Source of the DNA: Styela clava
Taxonomy: Eukaryota > Chordata > Ascidiacea > Stolidobranchia > Styelidae
Direction of reading: 5' to 3'
DNA: 64,000 nt
Assembly: GCF_964204865.1 (NCBI RefSeq)
Contig: NC_135259.1
Coordinates: 7,512,974 to 7,576,973, forward strand
Shown here piece by piece: positions 47,878 through 59,366 of this stretch. A program made the translations under genes and the position numbers. Numbering within the stretch: position 1 is the first letter of the stretch; every line of letters begins with the position of its first letter. The notes beneath the pieces were generated by a model. That model made no database searches. It was given only the letters and a program-made list of their open reading frames with translations, and was not told the DNA's origin.

Positions 47878-48811
47878 ATGAATTGGAAAATACTGTTTGC
47901 TTTGTGCAGCTTTGTAGCATCCACAGGAGCATTGACTTGCCCTGAATGTGGCAGTTTCCCCTGTCCACAGGTATTATGCCAGAAAGGAAGTTCATTGGCA
48001 AAAGGTGTATGTGGGTGAGTATTTGAGAATTTCAGTAGTGATTGTTTGGTTTTTTCAAGCGTTTTTTTTTTTAAGCGTACGATGTGTACGACTAAGTTAT
48101 ACTGGAATCAGGATAGTCCCACACATGACATCTATCAGTACGCTTTATTTGTACGTTGCCGCACATTAAAAAAGCCAATGAGACTTCAAACTTGATCGTG
48201 TTTCTGGCATATATTCGTTTGGTGGCGATCTTTCACAAAATCATGACAGATCTGGAAAGCTATGTAATAACCTATAAAATTACCGCATTAATATCTAAAA
48301 TTGCTTTTTTTTAAATTTTTATATGAATTACAGTTGCTGCGATGTATGTTCGAAGCAAGAGGGCGATTCATGTGGCGGGCTATGGAACCTTGACGGAACT
48401 TGTGATTCTGAAAAAAATCTGGAATGCTACTATGAGCAACCTAAACCGATACATCTGAACAATGGAGAGGTTATTCACATTAGAGTGGACAAACAGAGAC
48501 CAGGAATTTGCAGAAAAACCATGTGAGTTTTTTTCCATTCAACTTTTATTCAATAATGACATATTGACATATTTTGTCATCTTTGATTCTCCCTGTGTCA
48601 ATATATTAAAAATAAAATTGTGTTTGTAGTAGAGAATTAGTAGTAAAGTAAAAGGTTTGGAACCCAATAATATGGAAATTACAAATAAATTAAAAACAAT
48701 TGTCAATTTAGCCTCTGATACGATTTGAAGAAAAGATAAACAATATTATTAATATGTTTTACGACATACTTAACCTGCTCAATAATATATATTCACATCT
48801 CTAGATCGTAA
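47878..48811 (+). CDS. secreted single IGFBP-domain (SIBD-like) protein, gene A
   Basis: Exons 47878-48014, 48334-48522 and 48805-48811 join in phase 2/2 to give 110 aa. The signal peptide [18 protein letters not shown] precedes [38 protein letters not shown] and GICRKT, ending Ile-Ser-stop. The GCGCCxxCxxxxGxxCGG-like block is the hallmark of the IGFBP N-terminal IB domain; no thyroglobulin domain follows, so this is a stand-alone secreted domain. An in-frame ATG 21 nt upstream (47857) is not conserved in gene B, where it reads ACG, so I prefer 47878. AATAAA lies at 48913-48918. It is the best-preserved member of the tandem set. Ligand and function are unknown; an immune or growth-factor-binding role is inference. 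Confidence 0.85.
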
Positions 48812-48912
48812 GGTATGGAAAAGTTTCTGGACGACATTTGGTTTCAAGATAATAGAACGAGAATCTATGGAATATCAAAAATTTGAAACCGATAAGAAAG
48901 ATTATTCTGTCC

Positions 48913-48918
48913 AATAAA
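48913..48918 (+). terminator. poly(A) signal, gene A
   Basis: AATAAA lies about 100 nt after the stop codon of gene A. The equivalent signal in gene B is at 53060-53065 and in gene C at 57383-57388. Confidence 0.6.
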
Positions 48919-49383
48919 TTCCATAAAAGTGGCTCTGTTTTGTTTTTTCAATTTGGGCTTAGAAAGCGAAAAGTAGAAAATGTAAGGAAGCACTAATGTG
49001 GGCATTTATCTCAATGTAGTGTGATTGGGAGAGAAAAACATTTTTATGAAATGAATTTTATAAATTTATATGCAAAAAAAAATGATAAACGTTCAAGAAG
49101 ACACGTTTCGCCGTTTAAAATTGCAATAAGACGCCATATATATATAACACTGCGGCTACATGGAGCAAAGTAATTTTGTGTCTATACTGTCATGCGACTG
49201 GCGACTTGATTTAAATGCACATAACATCAAAGCAATTGTTTTCTAAAGCGATTTGTGACCAGTTTTAATTTGGATTTAATATTACAATTACAAGAGTATG
49301 TTAAAAGATATAGTGGTACCTAACAGCTGCAATCTAGTGGTGTATAGCGATTTTGACAATTATGACAGTTATTGCGTCATAGC

Positions 49384-49551
49384 CAGTGGTGGAATTCAGC
49401 CGGTTCGCACCAGTTCTATAGAACCATCTCACGAAATTTTATGAGATCAGCGAACCGGTTAGCATTACTGGAAAACGTGACTTTTTGTAACAGAACCGGC
49501 TGAAAAATATGTGATGGAACCGGCTGACAAAAAATTTGAATCCCACCACTG
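49384..49551 (-). mobile_element. hAT-like MITE, copy 2, perfect 8-bp TSD
   Basis: The 168-bp element starts cagtggtggaattcagccgg and ends aatcccaccactg. It is the inverted homologue of 13556-13734. The 8-mers gtcatagc at 49376-49383 and 49552-49559 are identical. The paralogous site in the second duplication unit (53518-53525) holds gtcatagc once, with no insertion. Confidence 0.93.
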
Positions 49552-51363
49552 GTCATAGCATATTCAAACTTTCATACAAATTTAAATCTTCTGAAAAAGT
49601 TTCCAACAAACTGATATATCTCACATATTTGCGTTTGTTTAAGAATATGAAAACAATAAAGCGAGCAATGCTAAAATATCGGACATGGATGGCAAATAAC
49701 TTACGCCAATGCCGGTATACCTTACGGTAGCGACTCATACCAAAATGTGTCGGAACACCGACGTAATTCATCAGGCGTGGCGGGATACAAAACGGTGTTC
49801 CTATGAATAAGAATAATACAGCAAAATTTTGAATGAAACAATAGATCTCATCGGATTCAGGGAAATATGAGTACAAATAAAAATGATAGCGTTTTAAATT
49901 CAACCACGGGAACCTTCAAAGCAATTGGTTCTAAAGAGAAAAGATTTTTTTCCACAACAACAACAAAAAGAAGAATTCTAATTATAATAACAAAAACATA
50001 TTAACAAAACGTACTGTAGATCCATCTCATGTCTAACAAAATGAAATTGTAGCACTGGCCTAAGTTAGTATCGCTATATAAAAGCGAATTCACAGTTGAA
50101 GTAAAAAAAATTTATAAACTATTTTTGCCTCGCAATATCAGATAAATTGTACAGATTTAGAATTTTGTTTTCGATGATTTGTACAGATTAATAAATTTGG
50201 AACTGACATTTGTTCACCCCAAGATGATAATGTATGCACTCAAATGTAGGCCAGAAAGTCATGTGATGCATTCTTCCTCCATACATCACCAAACTCATTG
50301 ACAGGTTTAACATCTCATATAAATTGAATTTATGTAAAATAAAATAACTCCATAGCATGTTGAAACAAAAATAGTTAATGTATTCAAAATTTTGGGATTT
50401 CAAATATTTTGTAATAAAACACTTACCTCACATTATAAGTTATTGTTTAAAAGCTAGCATACTAGTCAAAAAAAAAAAAAAATTAAATGAAAGTGCAAAG
50501 AACCATTTTTAAAAAATTTCATTGCTTACAATAAAGATAACTCAACATATTAATCACATGTACACCTAAGTTCATAAAAATACTCAAATGCAGTATATAT
50601 TTTGCTATGACCATATTTTCATAATTATTAACCCTTTCAGTGGTCTATTGGGTTAACATGTAACAAACTACTTGTCTTTCCGCTATGAAATTTTTTGTGT
50701 ATATAAAAAAGTATGCAATTAATTCTTAATCGTGTTTCATAGTTATAACCAACAACTATTTTGATCAACTACTACAATTCTATAGCTGAATAAAAGTATT
50801 TCAACAATCATTTTCAGAGTTTGTTCTGTAGCTATCGTTTTTATACAACAGATGCTTTAAGAGATTTTACCTATATTGTATGAAATGTATCATAGAATTA
50901 TTTGAATGGGTAACTTCCGAAATTACATTTTGCATCTGGAAGACTACAATTTACTGGTAAGTTCAGCTCAACTGCTCTTAGTAGCATAAATCAAGACTGA
51001 ATTTAAAATATATATAATAAAAATTTTGTCACCATTTGTATAGACCAGTCATTTGTATTGACCCCTAAAATCTGTATTATGAGTTGCAAGAATCAACCGA
51101 AAAAAAAATAAATGTGATTGAACGGGACATATATTTCTGTGAAATTTTGTAGCATAATCACTTGGGTTTTAAATGAAAGAATTATCTTTTAATTGGTGGT
51201 TATACTCTTAATAATATTTTAAATTTTATATATTTCCAAGACTTATTCTGGCAAAACTCTAAATTGAATAGAAATGTTTACGGACATCGTTGAAATAAAA
51301 GCCATAGTGTTGGAAAGAAAGTAATTCTAATATAAATTATAATATGGCTTAGGAAATCTCACT

Positions 51364-51371
51364 CTATATAA
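51364..51371 (+). promoter_or_regulatory. candidate TATA box, gene B
   Basis: The string ctatataatccttcgttcaag sits about 390 nt before the gene B ATG and matches the gene A promoter string apart from one base, in an otherwise diverging upstream region. Confidence 0.5.
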
Positions 51372-51753
51372 TCCTTCGTTCAAGCATTTAGTTTTTAATT
51401 GTCACAAAAGCTGTAGTTTAATACTACAGACCGTGTAGAGATTTAAACATCATGACTTCTAAATTTTCTACTAGCAATCCCTAAGATTTGTGTGATTCGA
51501 AAAAGAAAACAGGCAAAATAAATATCAAGTTAATTATAAAATTGGGAAGTAGCACAATATTTCATAGTTACCCAGAAAAGAGGAATGAAATCCAAAATAT
51601 TTGCGTAACTTATTGATTTTGCCAAATTTGTTATATTATTGAGAATAAAAGTTTTGAGGTGATCGATATTTCAATTTCATCATTTGAATTTATTTTGGTT
51701 TAGAGTATATTCTGATACTTTTATAGAATATTACGTCCAAACGATATCGAAAC

Positions 51754-52956
51754 ATGAATTGGAAAATACTGTTAGCTTTGTGTAGTTTTGTAGCATCCAC
51801 AAGAGCATTGACTTGCGAGAGTTGCGACACGTTCATCTGTCCAGAGGTATCATGTCCAGATAGCTCATTGGTAAAGGGTGTATGTGGGTGAGTATTTGAA
51901 AAATTCTCTACTTATTGTTTGATTTTTGCTCTGTAATACACTTCAAGCGCACGATGAGTACAACCAAGTTATAAGTAAACTAGGATAACTCTACAGGTGG
52001 CATCTATCAGTACAAATCATGTGTACTTCACATACAAAAGCGAAGCCGATAAAGTTTCAAAATCAACGGTGTTTTTAATATACATTCATATGGTGGCTCT
52101 ATCTATTACACAATTACGATGGAATGTGAAAACCAATAATTTATAGATGTATCATTTTGTTATAAAAGCGTTTTTTTCCTCGTGAATATATTGGTTATAT
52201 TGCTTATATAAGTATTTGAAGATGTCAGAATATTATGGTTTACTTTGAAGCAACTTCGCTATTAATCAATATGCTCTCTAATAATGCAAACATTCTAGAA
52301 GGTTATTGATATTATTTATCATTTAATTTTACAAAACTTACAAACAATTCCTCTAAATTTAAATGGACATCAATAACTAGATGCTTATTTGTTTTATCGT
52401 TACAAAAGTTTTGTTTTATAAATAAATACAGTTGCTGCAATGTAATGTTCGAAGCAAGAAGGCCAGTCATGCGGCGGAATATGGCACCACGGCGGAAAAT
52501 GTGATCCCGAAAAAAAACTGGAATGCTACCAGCCTAAAACATTACCGTTAGTTCAGGCTAATGGTATTGTTCTTCATGTGTTTTTGGACAGACAGAAACC
52601 AGGAGTTTGCAGAAAAACCATGTGAGTATATCCTCATTAAATTCGAGAGATAGTAAGATTTTGTCATTTTAAATTGGTGAATGATGTGTCAAAAAATTGC
52701 GATCAATAGTTATTGTACTAGAGTAAAAAATTCAGTAAGTTTCAAATAAATTAAAACAAATATAGACTAAGCCGTTGATACAATTTGACAAAATAAATGA
52801 TTTTTAGAAAATAAAAAAATCTAAATTTATATGTTGAATTTTGGTAATGCGATATAAATTGTATGACCTTAGAAGAGACAAATAATATCATTAATATGTT
52901 TTACGACATTCTTAACGTAATCGTTAACCTTATCTATTCACATTTCTAGATCGTAA
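51754..52956 (+). pseudogene. single IGFBP-domain (SIBD-like) protein, gene B, one-base frameshift
   Basis: Exons 51754-51887, 52432-52621 and 52950-52956 align with gene A. Exon 1 encodes [18 protein letters not shown] and CESCDTFIC through VKGVCG. Exon 2 is 190 nt, where the gene A and gene E exons are 189 nt. An extra A at about 52444-52445 (gcaatgtaatgttcg against gcgatgtatgttcg) shifts the frame just after CCNV, and a TGA follows within about 20 codons. Beyond the shift, the original frame is still open and cysteine-complete (QEGQSCGG, CDPEKKLEC, GVCRKT), and splice sites, Ile-Ser-TAA end and AATAAA (53060) are intact. It is either a very young pseudogene, a segregating null allele or a sequence error. 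Confidence 0.8.
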
Positions 52957-54508
52957 GGTTCGTGGAAGAGTTTCTGGACGACATTTGGTTTCAAGATAAT
53001 AGGATTCGAATCTATGGATAATCAAGAATTTGAAACCGATTAGAATGATTATTCTGCGTAATAAATAAGATTCGATGATCGGTTTCTCTTGTTTTTTAAA
53101 TTTGACCTGAGGGAAAGAAAAGTAGAAAATTTTAGGGAGCGAACATATGGGTAATTATCGAGATCGAGAGTGATTGAAAGAGAAGAGCAGTATTTTAACG
53201 CTTTTCCATCGCTTCATTTACGGTGTTTTATAAAACGAATTGTAAATATTTAAACGCAAAAATTTCTAAACGTTCGACGTGTTTTGTTGGCTTTTGTAAT
53301 CAGTAAACTATCACAACCACCATAAGGGTTTTTGCCAGGTATAGCGGCTATTGCGTCGATGCTGCTTTTGAGGGTTAGATTATAGTCGTAGGACGTAGAT
53401 GGACGTAAGGTCGTTATTGAATTAATACTGCTTCTGGAAGACATAGCGCCACCGAAAGGTTGAGACCTAGTTAGATATGACGGCGTTAACTATTATGGAG
53501 ACTGTGGTAGTTATTGCGTCATAGCTTATTCAAAGTTTCATTAAAATTAAACCAAGCCGCTATATCTCACATATTTTTATTTGTTTGAAAATTCCAAAAC
53601 GAAGCGAAATTCTCTCACAGACCTAAATTGGTGTCGTCACCTAAAATCGGATTCGCATCTGGGATAAAAAAAAATCATAAACGACTTGTGCATATTTTGT
53701 CTATAATACCATATGATTTGTATAGCCTTCTATTAGAATATTGTTAATGGATTTGAAACTGTTATTTGTTTACCCAAAGATATGTGATATATTATAAAGT
53801 AGCGATAACTTACTGATTTGTATGAACTCAAATGTAGGCCAAATAGGCCGTAGGCCGAACTCACTGACAAGTTTAACCTCTCTAAAAAATTGGTATTATA
53901 TAAAACAAAATACCCAGAATGCTGAAACATAATAGTTACCGTATTGAAAGTTTCTGGAAGAATAAAAGTTGTTGTGTTTTCGTGGCATCTCATAAAATTT
54001 CTCAAAACGATTTCCTTACTAATACGATGAAAAATAAGAACTGTTGACGATATTTGACAAAAAATTAATTTACTTGAAGGCGATGTCTGTGAATCACTAT
54101 TCTTCTGCACCTACCTAATGCAAAAAGTCTGTAGGTTGAATAAAAACATTTCAAAAGAAATACTGTTTTTTTCAGTTCGCATAGTTCAAAACAAATCGTC
54201 TGTAGAAGTCCTATTTTTTTTTATATGAGATGTTGCTCGGTATTATATTAGTGGTTACATTTTAAAATGAACTTTTAAATCTAGAAAATTTATTGCTAGG
54301 TTCGACTTTCCCTGATCATCTCAGCATCTGGTCGTTGTTTTTAATTTTATATCCTTCATATGTTAGCTTGAATCAGGCATTAATTTCCATTTTTAAAAAG
54401 TATTCATATTATTTTGTTTTTAATATTTCAATGACTAAATTTATGAATAACACAATACCAAATCTCTAAAATAAATTCTATAGAAAGTTTATGAACATCT
54501 TGTAAATC

Positions 54509-57283
54509 ATGGACTGGAAAACAGTGTTAGTTTTGTGCAGTATTGTAGCATCTACAAAAGCCTTCAGTTGCTGGGAATGCAGCGAGTACATCTGTCCAGA
54601 CGTATTATGCGAAGGATCATTGGTGAAAGGGGTATGTGGGTAAGTACTCAAAATGTTCGAATTTGTTTTTTGCTTTGTAATACAGTTTATGTTTTAAGCG
54701 TATGGGGAATTAAAATAATTATATTTAATTTCTGAATCATATTGGACAAGACATTTACCCATCAGTGTTTAGGTACTACCGTCCTCATACATACACAAAT
54801 AACACAAATATAAAATTGATACAATCTATCCCCAATGTAGATATATATATATATTATTAGGATTTCTGAATGAAAACTAAAGTAGGCTTTCCAACAGAAA
54901 TATTTCGCCAATATACCCAAGTTTTATAGGTTGCCCGAAGAGACCAAAGCTAATGCTTCCTTCAATATTAAACTAATCATTTTTTAGAATATATTAGATA
55001 ATTTGGATACTATGCACAAAAACCTATATCGTAATAATAATTAAACAATCTTTTTAGCGAGTCAGTTATATTTATCGAAAAATATATAGAAAATAATTTC
55101 AGTTCGTGTTGAACTTTTGCTCTGTGTAGAACAGAGGTTTTGAAACTTTTTGAGCCGCGCCTCCCTTTAAAAATTTTTACAAACTTTGCGCCCCCCCCCC
55201 CTTTTTAATATGAAAAAATGCTTTTGTGATGGGCAGGTTACATTTTATTAAGATGGCGCCATAAGAATGTTGGTCTCATAGCGTCATTGCTCAAATTGTT
55301 TAGGCATAAAACGCATCGGAGTACAACTTCGCCCTTCACTTTCGTATGTATAAAGCCATACTCAAATAGTGGTCATTATACAATCTCTTGTTTCCACTCA
55401 GTTTGCAATAACTGATAAAGTCAAACTAAGTTTTAAGTAAAACTAAACACGCAATAAACGTATGCTTTTTGGTTTTTAATGTATTTTCTGCCTAAACGTT
55501 AAAATAAGACACGTAAAATTTTATTCAATTGTTTACTGAGCAATGCAAAAATCACATACTGTGTGTATAAAATATATAGACTTCTTGGCTTGCCTAACGT
55601 CTCCAAAATCCACTACCAATACCTTTGGACAACCACCAGGTACAAAAATACAGTTTATAAAATGGAGAAGTGCAAATGAATTAAGTACATTTTCAGCATA
55701 AAGAAAAGCAGTTCGATTTTTAATAGTTATTATGCATGTTGTAGTTTCCCCGGCCCTTGACCGCTGCAAAATAAAGTCGCTAATGACGTTTGCGATTGCA
55801 TTTTGAATAAATCTCGATTGCTTTCGTCAGTGACGTGTTATTTGAGACGTGAAAATCTTTATTTCGGTGTTTATTCTTCCTAAATCAGAAATTTTCCACA
55901 CCTGTAGTGTTCTAAAACTACCGACTTGAAATAAATTTTACTCTGTGGTGTTTTATCGCAGACTTAGGAATTACTCTAACGGTGATATCTCAAAATTAAT
56001 CGAGTGGCAGCATTGCGATGGAGCGGAATAAGAGTTGCAGGGACAGCTCATATTGCTGTAATTTGCGAAAATACCAGTCAAAATAAAATGTAATCGGGCA
56101 CTTTGCCACACATTTTTATGTTCGCGAATTGCTGCGGTATTTTGGAGTAGTGGTGCTTTTATTTTTTCGACGCAATCGCAGATTTAATTTATCGCAAAAT
56201 AAATGAATAAATCAACCATTTTAAATACGTATATTGGTCATTGATTAAATATTTTTATCAACAGAAAAATCCTCACATATCCTTTGAAAAAGTCGGCTCT
56301 TTTGAGTGGCGTACTCTCACCACTGACTCAAGAGCGGGGGTTTCGAGTCGATGAATATGTATTTTTCAAATATCAATATACTTTATATGTATTTTCATTG
56401 TAATAAATTAAATATACTTTCTGGGATTTTATACCAGATCTTTCTAACGACGATGACGAATTTGCATGAGCGCAATATATATATATATCAAAACTAAGTA
56501 TAATGGGGCAGTTGATCACACAATATTATGTCCGCGGATTAGCGTGGTATTTAAGATTAAATTAAAATGGAGAGACATTTTGAATTCTTCTAGTTGTCAT
56601 AAATTGAATATCACAATATATATTTTTTCGCGAAAAGCCGGTATTTTTAATGAACACGGAGATCATTTCAGGAGCCGTTACAAGAAAATTTCCGATTCCA
56701 TCTTGTGACCTCTCGCGTCCCCCAGTTTAAGAACCACTGGTGTGGTATCTTGAAGATAACCAAATGGCTGCCCAACCAAACTATTTTTTATAATTAGTTG
56801 CTGCAATGTGTGTTCTAAACAAGAAGGAGAGGAATGCGGTGGATTAGGGAACCATGCCGGAACTTGCGAAAAAGATCTTGAATGCAAAAGTGAGAAACTT
56901 AAGCCTGTAATACTACAAGATGGACGCATCCTGTATCCTCCTGTTGACATTCAAACTGCAGGAACTTGCAGAAAACAAAAGTAAATTTATTTTTATTTGC
57001 CTTCGAATATTAACAGTTTGTCATTTTGAGTTGATACCTAGAATTTTTTTTAACATTTTGGCCAAAATTGAGTTGGCAAACAGAATATTAAGAAAAACTA
57101 TAGAAAAGTTTAGGATATGAAAAGATATTCTCTAGATTCTTTAGCGGCAAAAATTTAATCTTACTAAGTATGATTCTATATGTTCAAGTTGTAAGAGTAT
57201 GAAATGAACTAAAATTAGATAAATGATATATATTATAAATTTGTCTTAGTAATATCTTTCCTATTTTCATTTCTAGAAAGTAA
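54509..57283 (+). CDS. secreted single IGFBP-domain (SIBD-like) protein, gene C
   Basis: Exons 54509-54639, 56798-56980 and 57277-57283 join in phase 2/2 to give 106 aa. The signal peptide MDWKTVLVLCSIVASTKA precedes CWECSEYIC, VCGCCNVCSKQEGEECGG, GTCEKDLEC and GTCRKQKK before TAA. Cysteine spacing agrees with genes A, B and E. The domain tail is shorter than in gene A and the last residues differ (Lys-Lys for Ile-Ser). Intron 1 is 2.2 kb, enlarged by a hAT element at 55132-56739 that ends about 60 nt before the exon 2 acceptor. AATAAA lies at 57383-57388. It is a third tandem member in the same orientation as A and B, more diverged. Confidence 0.83.
55132..56739. mobile_element. large non-autonomous hAT element in intron 1 of gene C
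   Basis: The left end cagaggttttgaaactttt with gagccgcgcc, and the right end agtttaagaaccactg, are inverted termini of the common hAT type. The flanking 8-mers gtgtagaa and gtgtggta share six of eight bases. The 1.6-kb interior has no transposase. Short open frames in it (for example 55533-55769 and 56466-56708) show no domain. Confidence 0.78.
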
Positions 57284-57924
57284 GTTGTGGAAGAGCTTCT
57301 GAAAGACACTCGGTTTCAAGAGAATAAGTTGTGGAATTATGGAACATTAAGAATTCGAAACAGATACCGAAAAATTTTGTTTAATAAATTTGTTGTCTTG
57401 AAGCAAATTCTTGTTTTTTGATTTAATTGAATTAGGAAAAGCGCAATTATATGTTTAGCAAAACAGCGCTAAATTTTATTGTAATCTGCATCACTAATAG
57501 TGGAATCGGGATCCATTATCTTTGTTTTACTTTCATTTTACAAATGGAAAATAGTACCACCTCAACACAAGAATTGATTGATACTGTAAAACATGGATTT
57601 AGGTTTCAAAATATATATTTCGATTTATTGCTAGTACAAATTTTATATAACTCTCAGGTGACATTAATTAATAAATAATGGAAATATCTATAAGAAATCA
57701 GCATTTACCAATTAATACACGGATGGCCACCATTTATTGACAATTTACTTAGGTCTCGAACAGAATCATCCTTTGATTAGTTATGTTGAATTCAAGAAGG
57801 ATCCTTCAACTTATTTGGGATGACGGTCATGTGACATGTAGATTGAACGCATCTGAACAAAAACAATTCAACTTTGATAATAAGTATAATTGAGTGAATT
57901 CTTACTTTAAGCGCACAAGATCAA

Positions 57925-58082
57925 ATTTTCCTTATTTTAGTTCTATTACTGTTCGGGACTGTCTGTGTTAGCCAAGTGAATATAACCCCTGCCCATGTTT
58001 TCCGTTCCTTTACACAACTTGGTGTTCAGTAGGCAAACAAAATTAGTTAGCCTCATATTGGTACACTTACTTCTGGAGCGCC
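57925..58082 (+). repeat. dispersed repeat R, copy 3
   Basis: This is the plus-strand copy with core gtgttagccaagtgaatata, a cgttcctttacacaacttgg block and a cttctggagcgcc end. It aligns across its length with the reverse complement of 16739-16935. Confidence 0.65.
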
Positions 58083-58249
58083 GAGAAATATGAGATCCAT
58101 ATTCTGGGAACCCATACCAAATGAAAAATATACATGGCTTAAATTTATTGCCAAACCACGACACATAAATTATTAGGGATTTTATTAGGTTCGAAAGAGT
58201 AACTTGACATATTTAGGATTTGGAATTATTATGCAAGCATAAAGTGTTC

Positions 58250-58530
58250 TTCTTCGTCGAAAATTGCTGGCAAAGTACATTTTCAATTGCAAAGCAAATA
58301 TTAATAAAAAGGACGCAACCTTTCATATGTGAACGTATTCGCTTGTATTTTATAAATATTCGCGTAAACACAATTGAGTTTATCCATTCTCAGCTATTTT
58401 TCGTCGAATACAACTGCCAAAGTATATTTTCAACAGCTTATTGGTTGCTATTCTTCGACGAATAGTACTGCCAAAGTTTATTTGTAATAGCAAAACGAAT
58501 ATTATTGTATAGGTCGAGACCTTTCATGCA
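58250..58530 (+). repeat. three degenerate tandem units
   Basis: The unit ttcgtcgaaaattgctggca / ttcgtcgaatacaactgcca / ttcgacgaatagtactgcca is followed each time by aagt and a ttt-rich tract. Copies start near 58254, 58400 and 58455. The first and third continue into similar gcaaa and acctttcat blocks. The origin is unknown. Confidence 0.55.
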
Positions 58531-59079
58531 GGTTTCCTCTCAACTCGTAACCACGTGAAATACACTGGCATTTTTCGTACTTTACGAAGTAGAATTAAAA
58601 AGGCATATATATTACTTTATATATTATTTCATTCGTATTTTAATGCGTCAGTGGCAATCATATCAGGTTCTAGACCAGGATATAAGCGTCTTCCATGTAT
58701 AACCAAAGAAAGCAGGGGCTGAAGGGGTTAAAGGAAGTCTCCTCAATTGTGAAAAATTAACCTAGCCCACAGGTTACGACTCTCGCTTATAATACGTTTA
58801 CGTATGATTCGCATGCAATTCATATTAAGATATCCTAATCCACCCCGGAAACTAAGAAAACAAGAAACACAGTAACTTCAGTTTGCCATTGTGTATTTTT
58901 AATTTGATCAATGCATTTTTTCTACATTCTTTTTCTTCAATTGTTTCTGAAGGTATGCTACACGTACCCAACGGCAATGATATTGAAAATATCTTCTTGT
59001 TCTTTGCTGAAAAAAAAAATCATTTTTTATATAGCGAATATATAATACGCTTACAAACAGGCTGTAAAAATTCAGAACT

Positions 59080-59082
<3 letters not shown>

Positions 59083-59117
<35 letters not shown>
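59083..59117. repeat. AT dinucleotide microsatellite
   Basis: A run of about 17 at units. Open frames that cross it on both strands (58883-59132) are not genes. Confidence 0.9.
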
Positions 59118-59124
<7 letters not shown>

Positions 59125-59366
59125 AAAGTCACTTTTTATCCGTGTATTTCAAAACGGATTGATTGCACTTTAGCATCACAAAAAAGTTTATTAACGGTAC
59201 TCCGTGGTAAAAATAATTATCACCATCTATATGGTATTTAAACAATTCAACTAAATCGTGGGACACTTTGAACATTTAATATGGGCTGAGTCAACAAAAA
59301 GATGTCCATAATGCTTGCCAGAACTGTAAAATTTGTAGTGTTTTTGTAGAAGTAGTGGTATTCAAC

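Larger units (their letters stand above)
47268..50830 (+). repeat. tandem segmental duplication, unit 1 (gene A)
   Basis: Upstream, coding and downstream sequence here matches 51071-54190 in order. Examples are tccaagacttattgtgac with aagactctaaattgaataga, the shared tatataatcctt promoter, the coding exons, and tttctggacgacatttggtt with tcaagataa in the 3' UTR. The distal matches actcaaatgtaggcc and ttattgcgtcatagc lie beyond the genes. Unit 1 carries an extra MITE at 49384-49551. Outer limits are approximate. Confidence 0.8.
51071..54190 (+). repeat. tandem segmental duplication, unit 2 (gene B)
   Basis: This is the second copy of the unit at 47268-50830, in the same orientation, carrying gene B and its flanks. 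It lacks the MITE present in unit 1. The outer limits are approximate because the flanks have diverged. Confidence 0.8.
57384..59366. other. intergenic region between genes C and D
   Basis: No gene is supported. The stretch includes a dispersed repeat R copy (57925-58082), three degenerate copies of an unknown unit (58250-58530) and an AT microsatellite (59083-59117). Overlapping open frames on both strands across the microsatellite are artefacts. Confidence 0.45.

Noticed and set aside
48323-48333. Start codon at 48323 for gene A
   Set aside because: It lies in intron 1, just before the acceptor at 48333. The signal-peptide exon at 47878 supplies the true start.
58883-59132. Open frames on both strands crossing 59083-59117
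   Set aside because: They depend on the AT microsatellite, which reads as YIYIYI in both directions.
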